NCBI GenBank assembly: GCA_003342895.1
Contig: PTFA01000028.1
Span: forward strand, 5,139,535-5,203,534
Source of the DNA: Casuarius casuarius
Lineage: Eukaryota > Chordata > Aves > Casuariiformes > Casuariidae
DNA: 64,000 nucleotides
Reading direction: 5' to 3'
This document shows positions 25,623 to 38,521 of this stretch, piece by piece. How positions within the stretch are numbered: position 1 is the stretch's first letter; each line of letters begins with the position of its first letter. The translations under genes were made by a program, and so were the position numbers. The notes beneath the pieces are model-generated. The model worked only from the letters and a program-made list of their open reading frames with translations. It was not told where the DNA came from and did not search any database.

Positions 25623-28600
25623 GTAAGTATTTTTTAACAGAAAAAACAAAATGTCTATTCAAACTTGATGATCCATGCCTGCTAATTTGAATTTTGTAAC
25701 ATCTGTAGTGAGAAATGTATTTTTTAATCCAGAAGTCAGATGATGAAGTGAAATCTTTGTGTTAGCTTCATATTTAAGAGTATTGAATTATTTCATAGAA
25801 AACTTTGATGGAAGAAAGGGGAAAGTATTACCCTAAAGCTGTTTGGTTTACATGATATTGTAGTTTTCTGTTTAAATATCTTTGTTGTAATAAAACAATC
25901 TCTGAGCATTTATTACCTAAAAAACAATTTTACTGTTTTTAAAATCAGCTTATATATTAAGAAATCCAATTCACAGTATTTATGAGACTTGTGAGTGTAA
26001 AATGTGCAATGTTCATTTGTCTAAAACTTAATATAGTTTTAGTCTATTTAGAAAAATAAATAGTGTAACATAAATTAGCAGAAGAAACAGTCCATGTTAT
26101 AACTATTCTTTGTACAGCACAAGTGCTCTAAACGGTCTTTGAGGGGTTAATTTTGCATTCATTCAGGTGCTGTGTTTTGATAGGAAAAATGCTGGATGAA
26201 TCAAATGTACAAATGCCATGACCTTTGTTTCTTTTGTCTTGTCCAGTGTGATGAGAGCTTAATAAGTACCCTGAGACTGAGGAAATTCCAAAGGTTTAGC
26301 TGTTTTGATGCCATTAAATATATTTTAGTTTGCTAAGGGAATGTGAATTGCAGACTTTTTCTGTATTTTTTTCAGGGTTTCAGATTTAACAGGTCTGAAT
26401 ATTTTACCTGTTAATTTGGTAATCTTATTGTTGTGATTGAACCATATATTTGAATCATGTAAAATAAGCAGTCAGCACTGAATCAAGTGAATTTCACTTC
26501 ATTATCTACAGCTTTATCCGCTATCTTCAAATAAGTAACTGAATAAATCCTGTTGTAGAATGTGAGGTTAGTCACTCTCATAAATCTGACAGACATTTAA
26601 GATTCTTATCAAGTCTAAAATCATGGGCTCCAAAATTTTAGAATAGTTAATAACTTTGGCCATTTGCAGGATTGAGTTCTAAAAGTGCTGTATGTTTTAA
26701 ATGCAAAGTGAAGTTGGTTAATGAGAATTGGAGTATTAATACTCTTTTTCTTTTTTTCCCTTCTTATGGCAATAAATTAAGAAAACAGTGGTGTTATAAT
26801 ATTTCAAAACAGATGAGAATTCTGCCTTCATTTTAAGCTGACAGATTTTATTCTAGGTAGACTGAGATTTTAACTGAGTCTCCTTGTTCTTTTCCTTCTT
26901 TAGCCCTCATTCTCTATCTCTGTCTTAGAGATCACTAAGGAAGGAAGGAAGAGGGCATACTAAAGGAAAAGAAAAAATGAAATGAGGAAGCCTGAAGAAT
27001 ATTGCAGGCTAACGATAATGGCTGAATACAGAGCTCCCTGCCTTAGGGTTGGCTGTTCAGTCAGTGCTTGCGACTCCTCTTCTTCAGGGATATACCTACA
27101 TGGTTTGGCTCATGCTTCATTAGAGTTGCTGTGCTTCCTTAAGGGATGCACTCATTGCCACAGCAAACCAACCTGCTTCTCCTTGTTGCTCTGTTCTGTA
27201 TTTTACAGAGCTTCCTAGGTCTTGTAAGGCCTAGAGGTCCATGAAGATAATGACATTCAGATAAAACTAGTTCCAGCTGCTAAGCACTTCATAATTGTAG
27301 GTTAGTTTTCCTGCCCCTCTTCAGCAACCCTAAGAACTCACCCTTTTTATTTCATTTTTTCAGTGTTGCCTTGATTAGTAACAATTTTAATATCTTTATT
27401 CATAGTCTTTATGTTTCTGAGGAAACCTTCTTATCTTCTTATCTTTTATGGGATCAATAAACTCTTCCTTGTATGAGAATAGAGGTCTGCTTGTATTCCA
27501 GTCCCAGTGAATTTCTCCACCTTTTCTCTGTTGGTATCAGAAGTTGGAATGGTCTAATTTTTCATGTGGTTTTCCCTCTGCACAGAGTTTTTTTCTTCTG
27601 AGACTGCCCCCCCCCCCTTTTTTTTTTAACTGACTGAGCGCTCTCATGTGTTTGTGAACTACAACAATCAAAGAGCAGTGGTTTCTGTCAGCTACCAGAG
27701 GGGACCTTTCCTGTACTATCTTGTTTTTACCACCCATTGCTGTTTTAGTAGGTTGCAGATAGAATGGCAGTTTTGCTGGCTTGGTGGCCCTGAGCACTGC
27801 TTTTTAGATCTTTGTATACTGTTACTAGTGAAGTGCCCCATGTCTGTTGACCTTTATCTGACAAAAAACATTTTTGGCTCGAAAGCCTGTGTTTTCCAGT
27901 TACTTTCCCACAGCCTGGTAGGATGCAAAATAAGCAGTACTGATTTTCAAGGAATATTTCCTTTTTGAAGTTAAAACTGAAGAGCTGCTTAATCTCATGG
28001 AAAGTTTTTGAGGTATTTGGATTTGTTGTTTTGTATTGTTTGTGAGTGTTTTCCTTTTTCTGTGAACAAGACTTAAAAAAATTTTTAAAGACAAATGACT
28101 TAATCTATAGATTCTGATGAAAATCTACCTTAAGGTGTCAACTGTTACAATATTTATTCCATTTAGGAGAGTTTTGTTTCATCCCTCCTTCTGTCTGAGG
28201 AAATGATCAGTAGCACCTGTATCAGTCTGTGCTGATGTTTGTTTTGCCTGCTTTTGAGGACCTTCGAGGAGGGATAATTTGTAAACTCCCTGCTCCCCTT
28301 GGCCTCAGCCTGTTCTAGTATGTTGCCATCCTTATCATTAGAAGATGTTTCCTAGCGTATAATTTAATTCTCCCTTACTGTAATTTATTTTTGTTGTTCT
28401 GTCCACTGTTTTTATGGAGAACACATTTTTTCCCCTTAGTCATCCTCTTTTAGCTAAATTAGCATAGTTCACTCAGTCTTTCTTTGTAGGTCATCTTTTC
28501 TAGACTTCTGATTGTTTTGTTGCTGTCTTGTAGATTCGTCATTTCATCCACTCCAGATTACTACGGGTTTTTTAGTGTGTAGCATCCAAAATCAGACAGT

Positions 28601-31600
28601 GTGGACTGTGTCCAGTATTTCAGCAGTCTTAATATACTGGGTAGAGAGAAAAAAAATACTTCCTATATGTGGTAGGATGTGCTCATGTTCCTGCATCCTT
28701 TTGTCAGCAGAGGAAGGTTTGCATCTTGCTGTGTCTCTCTCTCTCTCATGCAAACTAAAAAGAGCAGAATGGACAAGGAACCAAAGCTAGACTGTAACTG
28801 AAGCCACTCTGATATGATCTAAAGTTGTATGCGATCAAACTTCACCAGCTTCTTCCTCACTTACCAGTTGTCATGTGGCAGCAAAATTCTCCATTTTAGG
28901 GACATTCTGTTCTAGTTGAGGCATCCCACTGCTGGGTGACAGTCCAGCTGATTCCTGGGGAAAAGCTCATTCTTTGCTCAATGTATCCTAATGAGGACTT
29001 TGGTTTCCTCAGAAACGCCTCAATAAAACATTACTGAAATGAACTGTATTACAAAAATCTATTTCATACAGTCCCAGATGGGACTGCAAGATAATCTCTA
29101 TAGTGTAGATGTCAAATAGATCAATGTAACTTGTGGTCTTTATCCAGAATTCACTTTCAAATACTAATGGGTGCTAAAACAGTTAATTAAGATGGAGAGT
29201 GTGTATCTAAGTAGGATTCTTCTATGATAGGAAGTTACACTAATAAAAATGAAGTTGTGAGTCTGAATATTTCATTAGACCAACATAATTTCTCACTCTT
29301 CACTCTTATTCTGGCATGAGTGCTCTTTTTTAAACTCACCTTCTTCCTCAGCTAAACTAGAAAAGGGCATTCTTAGGTCACTTCACATTGCTGTAGCTGT
29401 GCTGGTTCGCTGAAGTTGTTGTCATACAGATGTTCTGTGATACAGGGTGCTGCCCAAGCCTTAATGCGTTTTAGCCCTCAGGTAGTCGTTACCTTGTAAT
29501 AACTTCTATCACGCTTGAATTTGAAGAGACCAATAGGAGGAAGATACTTAAAACTGTTACCCTGAACATAAAAACATGTCTTCTCATTTAATGGGAAGGT
29601 TTCTATAGGTCACTTAGTGAATCCACCGGCTCAAAGAATGAATGCCTCTCCGTAGCTTGCAAGAGTTAGAGGAAGCAGAGTGGAGGGAAGAGAGAACAGT
29701 CAGTGAAGTCCTGTGTCTTCGTCTGTAGTTTGCTGCTACTGAGTTTTTGCAATTTAGATTACTTGTAACAGCATTGAAGTACTGAAGTAGACCACTATGT
29801 TACCAGGTTTTTTGTGCTAATAAGTATCAGTGGCATGTGTGACATTGTTTCAACCCTCTTCTGCACTGATAGTGCTCTCTTAAAACTTGTCCTGTTACCT
29901 GTGGAACTGCAAAGAGTACAGCCTATCTGAAAGTTCAAATTCTAGCAGAAGCTGGACCTTTCTAGTAACCAGTGAGGTCTTCCTTTTTCCAGTAATGACT
30001 GGAATGAAAAATAAGTACCACTCAGTAAACTCTCTTATTTATCAAAGAAAGGTATGGATTTGGATTTGTATCCTGTGTTGTACTTTGTGATGCATGCACA
30101 CAGAATATCTGAAATGACCTGCTTTGCTGACTTCTTGGAACAATACTAAACTATTTAAATGCATTTTACACTCTTTATTTAAAAAGCACAAAGTCTGCCA
30201 TTTTTGATGATTTTTACAGGAGAATGTGATTTCTTTGAGGGAAAAGTGTTTTGAGTTTCTTCAGCCCTTCATGTAAAGATGTGGGCATTTTAATTTAAGT
30301 TTTTTTTCCAGTAAGATGATTTAGGGTTTATTTAAGTACTAGTTAAGAGGGAAGAAAAAACTTTGAAGAGCCTTTTTCAGAATCTTTGTATGTTATATAA
30401 ACTTACCAGCTCTTTTGTTAACCTTTCCTTCTAGTAAAGGCAGTGTGGATTAGTGAGAATGTGAATGTATGCACAAAAACAAGACTTTATTTTTTGTTGT
30501 GAACCCTTTATGCTACCTAGCTTTTCTATATTTCTCTGAGAAGCAATAAATAAGTAAACCTGTAAGGAAGAACATGAGCTGTGAGAACTTATAATTTTGA
30601 ATGACTAAAATGCTTCTCTGAACTTTAAATAAATAAATAAATAACTCTTGGTGCAAGGAACTGTTTGTGCACTCTTAACCATAAATAATGTACTTTATCC
30701 TGGTCCACAAGTACAGAAACTGTCCCTGAGACAACAGAATCACTCCTGCATCACTAGGTATTGCTGAACTGAAAGAGAAATGCATTTTCATCTTTTAAGT
30801 GTCTGGCAGAACTAACTGCTGTGCCAGATAGCATGAAAATAGTAGTTGCAATGTTTCTTGCTATTGTTAAAGAGAAAAATATATTTGAAATTAACTGTGA
30901 AGTCATCATGCTGGTGCATTTGCTTCAGCAGAGCTTAAATAGTTATCTTCTAATGTGATCTGCCAGTGAGAAAATGCCAGTATTGATCTAAGCCTTGGCT
31001 ACTGAAGAGGCAGATTTAAAGACCATTGGTCTAAGAAATATTTGAATATGCCAAATGGATTTAGGGTTCTAGAACAGCTCCTCATGGATTTTGTCTTACT
31101 GAGAAACATTGTTACTAAGTAGTTCTTCTGCTTTTTTCCATGTAAGACAAAGAGTTTTTATCTAAAAGGATATTTTTGAATTTTTTTCTTTTAAATGAGA
31201 ACGTGTACAGTGATAATTTTATGGTGTCTTTATATCACTTGTAATATTTTCTGTTAAAAAAAAATCAAGTAGTTACATATTGTAATAAAAAGACTGTAAG
31301 GTCTTACATTTATTTAGTTGCCTGGTTGTAAGAGAAAATAACCTGGATATTGAAAAAGTGGAAATATCTATGTCCAGTAATTGCTGTAGAAGAAATATTG
31401 GTTACTGCAGCTGTGGAAACCTCTTTTACATTATTTTAATTTTCTTTTTAACTAGTTGATGCCCTAGGCGTCAAGCCTTTGCTGAAAATTACTCTTAGGA
31501 AATGCCTAAGAATGAAAATGTTTTGTGAAAGGTTTTTTTCCTTCACCATATACCTTATATGATTTCTATTATATCTTGGATTTTCTTGTTCATTACTTTC

Positions 31601-31802
31601 ATTTAGGAATTCTGACTTTACCTGAGAGTTAGAAAACTATGTAAAAAACAGTTGGCTTATTGCAGAGGGGATATTGATTTATTGTTAGCATGACTATGTT
31701 TTCTTTACAATGCTCCCATTTATTTGGGTATTATTTTAGCAGTTGAAATTTTTTGTATAAACATAATTTAATTAAGACTCTTTTTTGGTTTTGGTTCTAC
31801 AG
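25623..31802 (+). other. SCAMP1: SCAMP1 intron 5, with one old CR1 fragment
   Basis: A 6.2-kb AT-rich intron with donor gtaagt and acceptor ttctacag. It contains an adjoining C run and T run (27607-27628), an old CR1 fragment at about 28270-28690, and a short (AAAT)n run at 30626-30644. Nothing else recognisable is present, and reading frames are short and random. Confidence 0.8.
28270..28690 (-). mobile_element. Old CR1 LINE fragment (- strand orientation)
   Basis: The + strand shows a degraded version of the CR1 antisense pattern: a ggtcatcttttctagacttc block, then attgttttgttgctgtcttg, then cagacagtgtggactgtgtc with a cagtatttcagcagtctt block, then a stretch like acttcctatatg. Blocks and order fit the reverse strand of older amniote CR1 subfamilies. 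Ends are uncertain. It lies in SCAMP1 intron 5. Confidence 0.6.
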
Positions 31803-31962
31803 TCCATACAGTGACACTGTTTCTTAATATCTTTGGATGTTTGGCCTGGTTTTATGTTGATCCGACACGAGGAGTTGATTTTGGATTGAGTATCCTCTGG
31901 TTCTTGCTTTTTACTCCTTGTTCTTTTGTCTGCTGGTACAGACCACTTTATGGAGCTTTCAG
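31803..31962 (+). CDS. SCAMP1: SCAMP1 coding exon 6 (spans 1-2 and start of the E peptide)
   Basis: The 160-bp exon follows ttctacag and is followed by gtaaca at 31963. It completes a split Phe and encodes the rest of membrane span 1 ([17 protein letters not shown]), a short lumenal loop (DPTRGVDFG), span 2 ([15 protein letters not shown]) and then [10 protein letters not shown]. The last block is the start of the cytosolic E-peptide loop, which in this family is implicated in membrane fusion and phosphoinositide binding. The final AG completes an Arg with exon 7. Confidence 0.97.
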
Positions 31963-34013
31963 GTAACAGCTTCAGCTTGGCTTAAGATATTAAAAAATAA
32001 ATATATATATATACACACACATCGATTTGCTGAAATGTGTTAATTTTCTAATAGAATTTGCTCAGTTATCTTTATGATAATCCTTCAATATGTTTTCATT
32101 AGAAACAGGTAGTGTATTTGTCGTTAGTTCAATTGCTGTATCTGAAGCAGATGGCAACATTTAGGAATATCATGGAATATTTAAAATATTTATTGCCTCT
32201 GCCATTGACATAACATTTGTAGGAAATATTTAACTTTGTATTGGGCTAGTAAGGTTTTTGATGGAAATCCTCATTAAATCCTCTATCCCTTCACGCCAAG
32301 AATCTGAGTAGGTTAGTAGTTAAGGGGTGTATTATTACATGTTTGGTTTGCTGAATGAACTTGCTAAAACTCTACACTTAAAATTTTACATTGTTAAGTA
32401 ACCTGCAGCATCTGTTATTGCAGTAGACTGAGATTCTTAAGAACAAGTAGAGCAAGTATATAGCTATCAAACTCCAGTATTTTCTACAGCTTTTAGCAAT
32501 CTGGATTTCTCAGATTTCACAAGCCTGAGGTGCAGTATCTTTGTGTTTAAAAACGCTGTGGTTGGTTTGCATGCTAAATTGAGCATTTCGGTGAAAAATA
32601 GCATATAGACATTCTAAAATCTTACACTCTTACAGTATTTCTTGTGGATTGATTTTAATATTGAAGTGAATTCAGGATATTGGAAAACTCAATTTAAATA
32701 CACTAATTTTTGTTGAGAAAGATTGATAGTCATTAATTGCAGATGAACATAACCTTTAGGCTAAATTAGATGTTTTTTTGCTAACCAAGAATATATTGCT
32801 GTACCCACACATCTTTGAACAGTTATATAGTTTATAGTTTCATGTGCTCAATTCTTATATTCTTACGGCTAAAGTATGAGGAGATTTTTCTTTTACTAGA
32901 CTAAATTTTGTTCATGACTTGTATCACAGTATGGGTGCAAATTGAGATCAATAGGAAATATAGAAAATCACCAGCATTTTAAAATGGTAGCTTTCATTAA
33001 TTAATTTTAAACCTTACATATTCTCTTTTAATAGTGTTGTTTTATATATAATGATTATTTCAAAATTAACTGATTTGTTGGAGGAGGTGTTCACAGTGTT
33101 ACATTATCGTTCAGGATTTTAGATCTAGCAGATGTTAGCCTTTCTTAGTGAACATTGATTGTTTGGAGAAAGAAAACTACTGCTTTCATTTTCAACTTTC
33201 ATTCCGTTTCTCAGCTGAAAATGAAATAGTTATTGAACTGAACAGGTTGAATAAATAGAAATTAAGAAACCCTCTTCTGCAAAAAGCACTGTTACTGGCA
33301 AAATGTGGATCCACGTTCTTAACTATTTCGGTGATTTTTACTTTCTTTAGAACTTTGGCAGCAAGCATACCATGTAATTATTAGTTTTGATAGTAGTAAG
33401 ATGAAGTCTTTATTACAAGTTTTGCTTCTGCATTTATTTTAGATATTCTGATTGACTTTAATGTTTCTGGTCTCTGTCAAGCTGGCATTTTAGTAATTTG
33501 AACAGCCAGCATATTTTGTATATTTTGCTTTTAAAGAACAGCTGCTTCAGTATTCTGATCTGCATTTTGTTTTAATAATTCCATATTAGATTTTATTTCC
33601 TTTCACTAGTAAAAGAATTTCCGCCCACTGACAGTGCTGTAAACATCAGCCTGAAAATAGAGCAGACTTCCATTCTTCAAGCACTGTAGCAAAACTTACA
33701 TGGTTAGTGATAAAAAACTCAGCTATGTTTGGAACAGAATTGTGATGCATACCAAGGAATAGTATATTGTTGCTTTTCTTACCTCTGTTAGAGATGCAGG
33801 AGGCAAAAATACTGTATTATGGAAGAAGCAGTTCTCGTAATAAACACTTTACAAAACCACAGAATTAATGCCTGATATTTCAAGTTACCATCAATAAATT
33901 AAACCATGTTTCCTCTAGTTCATATCACAAGAATATTTTACATTAGTACTGCAGTATTTGTCAAAAGGCATTAATTTCCTGGCGGCTTTAATTTTTTTTT
34001 TCCCCTCTTTCAG
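31963..34013 (+). other. SCAMP1: SCAMP1 intron 6, only a short TA/CA microsatellite
   Basis: A 2.05-kb AT-rich intron. A (TA)n followed by (CA)n run lies at 31999-32021, close to the donor. No exon, RNA gene or mobile element was recognised. Confidence 0.8.
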
Positions 34014-34115
34014 GAGTGACAGTTCATTCAGATTCTTTGTGTTCTTCTTTGTATATATCTGTCAGTTTGCTGTACATGTACTTCAAGCTGCAGGATTCCA
34101 ACGGTGGGGAAACTG
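34014..34115 (+). CDS. SCAMP1: SCAMP1 coding exon 7 (span 3)
   Basis: The 102-bp exon has acceptor ctctttcag and donor gtgagt at 34116. It begins by completing the Arg of the E peptide, reads SDSS, then a Phe-rich third membrane span ([20 protein letters not shown]), and ends AAGFQRWGN plus two bases of a Cys codon. It encodes residues of about 212-245. QRWGN replaces the human HNWGN-type sequence as I recall it. Confidence 0.97.
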
Positions 34116-35682
34116 GTGAGTATTCTGCTTTCCATAGCATTGTACTATCTATAAAAAGAAAAAAAAACAAACCCAAACCTCATATTTGATACAGAAACTG
34201 CATAGAGTCTGTGGTTCTTTTTTTCCCAATAAAATCTTGTGTCACTGGAATTGTTGTGTTTAGCACTCGAAAAAGCATTCTTAGATTGTTCTTAATTAAT
34301 TGGGAAAAGTGGGTGAAAGATATCCAGAGTGTGTGGTACTTCTGTTATTAGGCTGGTCAAAATCTTATCCTTTAATGTAAGCCACTTTGAACTAGTCTTT
34401 TATGCATTACCTCCTCTATTTCAATGGTATGTGGAGATGTTATTTGCTCTATATTTAGAATAAAGACATAACAAAACTAAGAGCAAATGAGAATGATTTA
34501 GGTGGTAATAATGTACTGTTTATATATTATTCTCTATCATTAGTTATTTGTAATTATAATATTAATATACTTACCAATGAAATTTCTGGCTAAAATTTGA
34601 AGAACGAGTGGACACTGTATTCAGCTGAATATAGTGGTATATCTTTCATTTAAGTTAATATTATTTGAAAGCTAGTCTCTTTGTCTGAATCACCTCCTTA
34701 TTCTGTAATAGTTGATTTTTCTTCTTGATGCTTATAAGCTAAAAATTGTTTTCCATAAAGCAACCCAAAGTAAGTTACTTTTACTTGTAATACAGTTTCT
34801 AGTTGAAGCTTCAAGGTCTAATATTTAGGTTTTACATGGAAAACCTAGTAGTTTGGAATCAGAGTCACCACTCTTGCAAGAAAGGTCAATGAATTTGAAT
34901 TAACTAAAAGCACATAAACACTGATAGGCCAGAGAGCTATGCGTGGCATTCCTGTAGCTGAGTAATGATGTTTCTGTGTATGAGTGTTTTTCGCAGCTAA
35001 CCTCCAAATGTATGCAAGTTAGGCAAAACAGTATTGGTTTAGAACTGGGGTGTAAGGAAAAAACGTGTATTATTTTTGCTGTCAAACACAGTGTTTTGCT
35101 TTTCAATAGATACCTCTTGATTGACATGAACAAAATAGTAAGGTAGCTTTAAGGGGCAGCTCTTCAAGTATGTGGAGTGTGCTTTTCAAAGATTCGTAGG
35201 GAAGGGGTAAGATAAGCAGGCAGATCATCCAAAGATGCTAATTACAGTATCTCTTCCCTCTTAATGTTGTGTTTTTCTTAAGGTAACATTTAATTTCCTG
35301 TTTTTGTGGTTTCAAGTTTGGTGTTATAATTTTATGTTGGTGTTAAGATTTTTAAGAATGGGGAGATCTTTAAAGTAGATTGCTATACTAGTGTCGTCTC
35401 CGTCTCTCTGTCTCTCATTTCATCACCACTCTGCTCAAGGATAATCACCTTTCTCAAGGTTTTGCACATAGTTTCACTGCATACATTGGGAAAATAGAAT
35501 CGAAGTTCAAAACACTTATAAAATAGAAATGTGCTCATTTATAATTTCCATGACTTTTTCATCCAAAATACTCCAAGTTGATCAGAACCAGGAGGCTATA
35601 AAGCTTCTCTAGAGGTGGATACCTGTGGTTGAACAGTTCATCTGTTGTGCTGATAAAGCCTTTTTTTTTTTTTTTTCTTCAG
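34116..35682 (+). other. SCAMP1: SCAMP1 intron 7, nothing recognised
   Basis: A 1.57-kb AT-rich intron with donor gtgagt and a strong acceptor whose pyrimidine tract contains a pure T run at 35661-35676. No other feature was recognised. Confidence 0.8.
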
Positions 35683-35800
35683 TGGGTGGATTTCATCTCT
35701 TACTGGTCTTAATAAGAGTATCCCTGTTGGCATTATGATGATAATCATAGCTGCACTTTTCACAGCATCTGCTGTTATCTCATTAGTTATGTTTAAAAAG
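35683..35800 (+). CDS. SCAMP1: SCAMP1 coding exon 8 (lumenal loop 2 and span 4)
   Basis: The 118-bp exon is preceded by an acceptor with an uninterrupted T run (35661-35676) ending ttcttcag, and is followed by gtaagt at 35801. It encodes [17 protein letters not shown] and then the fourth membrane span ([20 protein letters not shown]), ending FKK in phase 0. The short loop between spans 3 and 4 contains Asn-Lys-Ser at 35711-35719, an N-glycosylation-type sequon where I recall Asn-Gln-Asn in mammals. It covers roughly residues 246-285. Confidence 0.97.
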
Positions 35801-37625
35801 GTAAGTTACTTATTATTCCACACTTCTGTTTCCTATGTTTGATCTGGATTGTACTTTCCTGCTTGAGAGACTTTCTCTCTCACAAACTAATGGGGATTGA
35901 AAGATATACTAGTCTTTTACAGCTCTGCCTTACATATTAACAACTGTGCTTTTATAGTACTTTTTTACTTATACTGTCACGGACTTAGGAAACACTGTGT
36001 TTAAAATGCACTTACTTTCTGCAAATTGAAATATGAAAGAATAGCATGGAGCAAGAGGAGTTGGGAGGTAAGCCCACACTGAAAGTATACGAGAATGCAT
36101 AAGCTACTAAATATGTAGGTTGTAATTTTCAAATCTGTAGCAATTCCTCAGGCTAAGTGAAGCACAGCCTAATTCAAATGATTGCTAAGTTTCAGCTCTT
36201 AGCAAAATCATTCCCATTAATCCCCCAATAGAAGATGGAGATGCCTGGCACCTGGGAAATGCATGTTTATTTCTCTGCTTATATTATTTGACATTTTGTT
36301 GTCAGGTGATGATTGCATAACATAAAACTTCAGAGAAGGATGCTTTTTCCCCTTGCTTCTTTTTTGCAGATTTCCAGCCAGAAGGCCTAAGTTTAGATAC
36401 CAGCATGCTAGTAACTTTTTGATGTTGTTTTCATTAAATGTAACCAGGAATTCCTATGCTCATGTGCTGACAGTTCTAATAATTTTACCTAATTCCTAAC
36501 TTAAAGTTAGCATGAAATTTTAAGTATAGCCGGGAGATCTTCTGTCTTCTTATTTGCTTTCTGCATAAATACTCAGGTGCAGAAGAAACAAACAAACAAG
36601 AAAAATATATGGTGGAATATTTTTTCTCACACTCTTTCTACCACACACATCTGGATTTTTTTGGAAAATCTGCATGCTCACATATGACCAGGTGTATCTT
36701 TATGGATGAGAAACAGTCACATTTATAAAAAAAGAAAGAAGTTACAACATTACTTTTCCTGCTACACTTGAATGAAAATGTCTTTGCAATATTATTTACA
36801 ATTTTATTGTTAGCTATTTAATTGTCTACAGATCAGAAATAGCATTTTAATTTTAATACTGAGATAATTGGAAGTTCCTCAGGATTTGCTTTTTGCTGTA
36901 CTAGATATTATAAGCCATATTGTTTAAAATGTTTGTAAGGCATATTGTTTAATATCTCTGCTATTATGCAGAGCTATTGGTCATCACAGTAGTATAGCAG
37001 ATATGTGTCTGTATTATTAGGACATTTTATCCTTTCTAATATGCAGTCATAGCTTAGCTTAGTAGGTTCTTGTGGACATGTAAATGACATGATTAGAGAC
37101 ATTAAAATGGGCCTAAAGAATTGGTGTAGAAAAAAGTTAACTAGAATATTGACACAGTGGATTCAAAAAATACTTTTTTGGTTTTGTTTCCTGCTATTTC
37201 TTTTAGCATGCACTTACTAACTCTTCAATGAGTAGGTCAAGCTGTATACAAGTTAAGACTGAAAAAGCTTTTGCAAGCAGCTATGGCCCTGTGCTATGCT
37301 AAGGATGCTGCCTGTTTGTGTATTCAGCTATGTTGTTTTAGATAGTAGATACCATACCCATTTTTGGAAAGACCTATGAGAATCCCCTGAACTTGCACGA
37401 AAACACAGGTACTGCTACAGCCAAACTGCACCTGCAGCAGGGGAATCAAAGCTGTAGGGTTTGTGGGAAAAAAAAGCCATTTACTCATTTCCTGATTCTC
37501 CCAAGCAGATGAGCAAACCAGATTTCCCCACTACACAGTTCTGCTTTGTTTAGAGACTTTGTTATTGCTCTGCCAAGAAATGGAAGGCTTCATACACTTT
37601 TCTCATTGCTTTCCCATCTCCCTAG
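35801..37625 (+). other. SCAMP1: SCAMP1 intron 8, nothing recognised
   Basis: A 1.8-kb AT-rich intron with donor gtaagt and acceptor ctccctag. No exon, RNA gene or repeat was recognised. Confidence 0.8.
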
Positions 37626-37790
37626 GTGCATGGTCTCTACCGCACGACTGGTGCTAGTTTTGAGAAAGCGCAGCAGGAGTTCGCGACAGGAGTGATGTCC
37701 AACAAAACTGTACAAACTGCTGCAGCAAACGCCGCGTCAACAGCAGCAACCAGTGCAGCTCAGAATGCATTCAAGGGTAACCGAATGTAG
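37626..37790 (+). CDS. SCAMP1: SCAMP1 coding exon 9 (C-terminal tail and stop)
   Basis: The acceptor is ctccctag, and the reading frame runs 54 codons to a TAG stop at 37788-37790. It encodes the cytosolic tail [20 protein letters not shown], then [19 protein letters not shown], ending [11 protein letters not shown]. The Ala/Thr-rich tail is typical of the long SCAMPs. GNRM at the end differs conservatively from the human GNQI ending as I recall it. The coding part of this exon is noticeably more CpG-rich than its surroundings. Confidence 0.97.
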   Translation: MHGLYRTTGASFEKAQQEFATGVMSNKTVQTAAANAASTAATSAAQNAFKGNRM

Positions 37791-38012
37791 AGAATTATAA
37801 AAAGTCATTATGGTTCTCTTTGATTGTACTTTATTTTCCAGTCACTTACTATATTCCCTAAAAGCCTAGATCAAAGTACACACAGCATGTTTGTCTATTC
37901 TTCCGCTGTGCATGGGTAAAATGGGAAATGTTGGTTTTATTCTATTATAAATTTATTTATTTTAAAAAAGATAACCATTCTTTGCCCCTCTTTAAAATGT
38001 TGCATTCTAGAA

Positions 38013-38018
38013 AATAAA
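38013..38018 (+). terminator. SCAMP1: Candidate proximal poly(A) signal of SCAMP1
   Basis: A canonical AATAAA lies 222 bases after the stop codon, in an AT-rich setting. It may act alone or together with the AATAAA at 38091. Only the hexamer was seen; use is inferred. Confidence 0.35.
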
Positions 38019-38090
38019 ATCCTCCATATTTTATGAAGGATGAATAATTTCAACAATTGGCCTGAGAAGACTTACGATACTTTATGATCA

Positions 38091-38096
38091 AATAAA
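38091..38096 (+). terminator. SCAMP1: Candidate proximal poly(A) signal of SCAMP1 (second)
   Basis: A canonical AATAAA lies about 300 bases after the stop. It is followed within 60 bases by a GT- and T-rich stretch (ttttgtagtagttc, then a long T run near 38150) that could serve as the downstream element. This makes it the better of the two proximal candidates. Confidence 0.45.
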
Positions 38097-38437
38097 TATA
38101 TTAGAGATTTGGAAGTTTTGTAGTAGTTCACTCTGGTATTTTTTTCTTTTTTTTTTTTTTTCTAACTTCAGGAAAGCACTTTGGATCAATTATTTTTGTT
38201 TATAAGGACTTGTTTCCCTATTTCTACTATGAGAAGTAGGGCAGACGAAGAGCTGTAGAAAGTTAGGTTTGGCTGCTGTTTTTGCAATTTCAGCAGCTGC
38301 TATAGAACAGATACAAGTAGGGTAGATACTATAAATTCTTCTGTTTTTTTAGGATAAGTCTTTTGATATAAACCTATAAGTTTGCATGAATACTGTTGAG
38401 TTATTTGATCATGTTTAAATAGTGTTTTGGTCTAGAA

Positions 38438-38521
38438 TTTACCTGCGCCACTTTATAATTATGCGGTTTGTTTGTATCTTTTACCTGCGCCACTTTATAA
38501 TTATGCGGTTTGTTTGTATCT
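38438..38521 (+). repeat. Perfect 42-bp tandem duplication in the SCAMP1 3' UTR
   Basis: Two adjacent copies (38438-38479 and 38480-38521) are identical over all 42 bases. Each starts tttacctgcgcc and ends gtttgtatct. The flanking bases differ, so the duplication is exactly two units. Perfect identity implies a recent event or an assembly join error. Confidence 0.95.
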
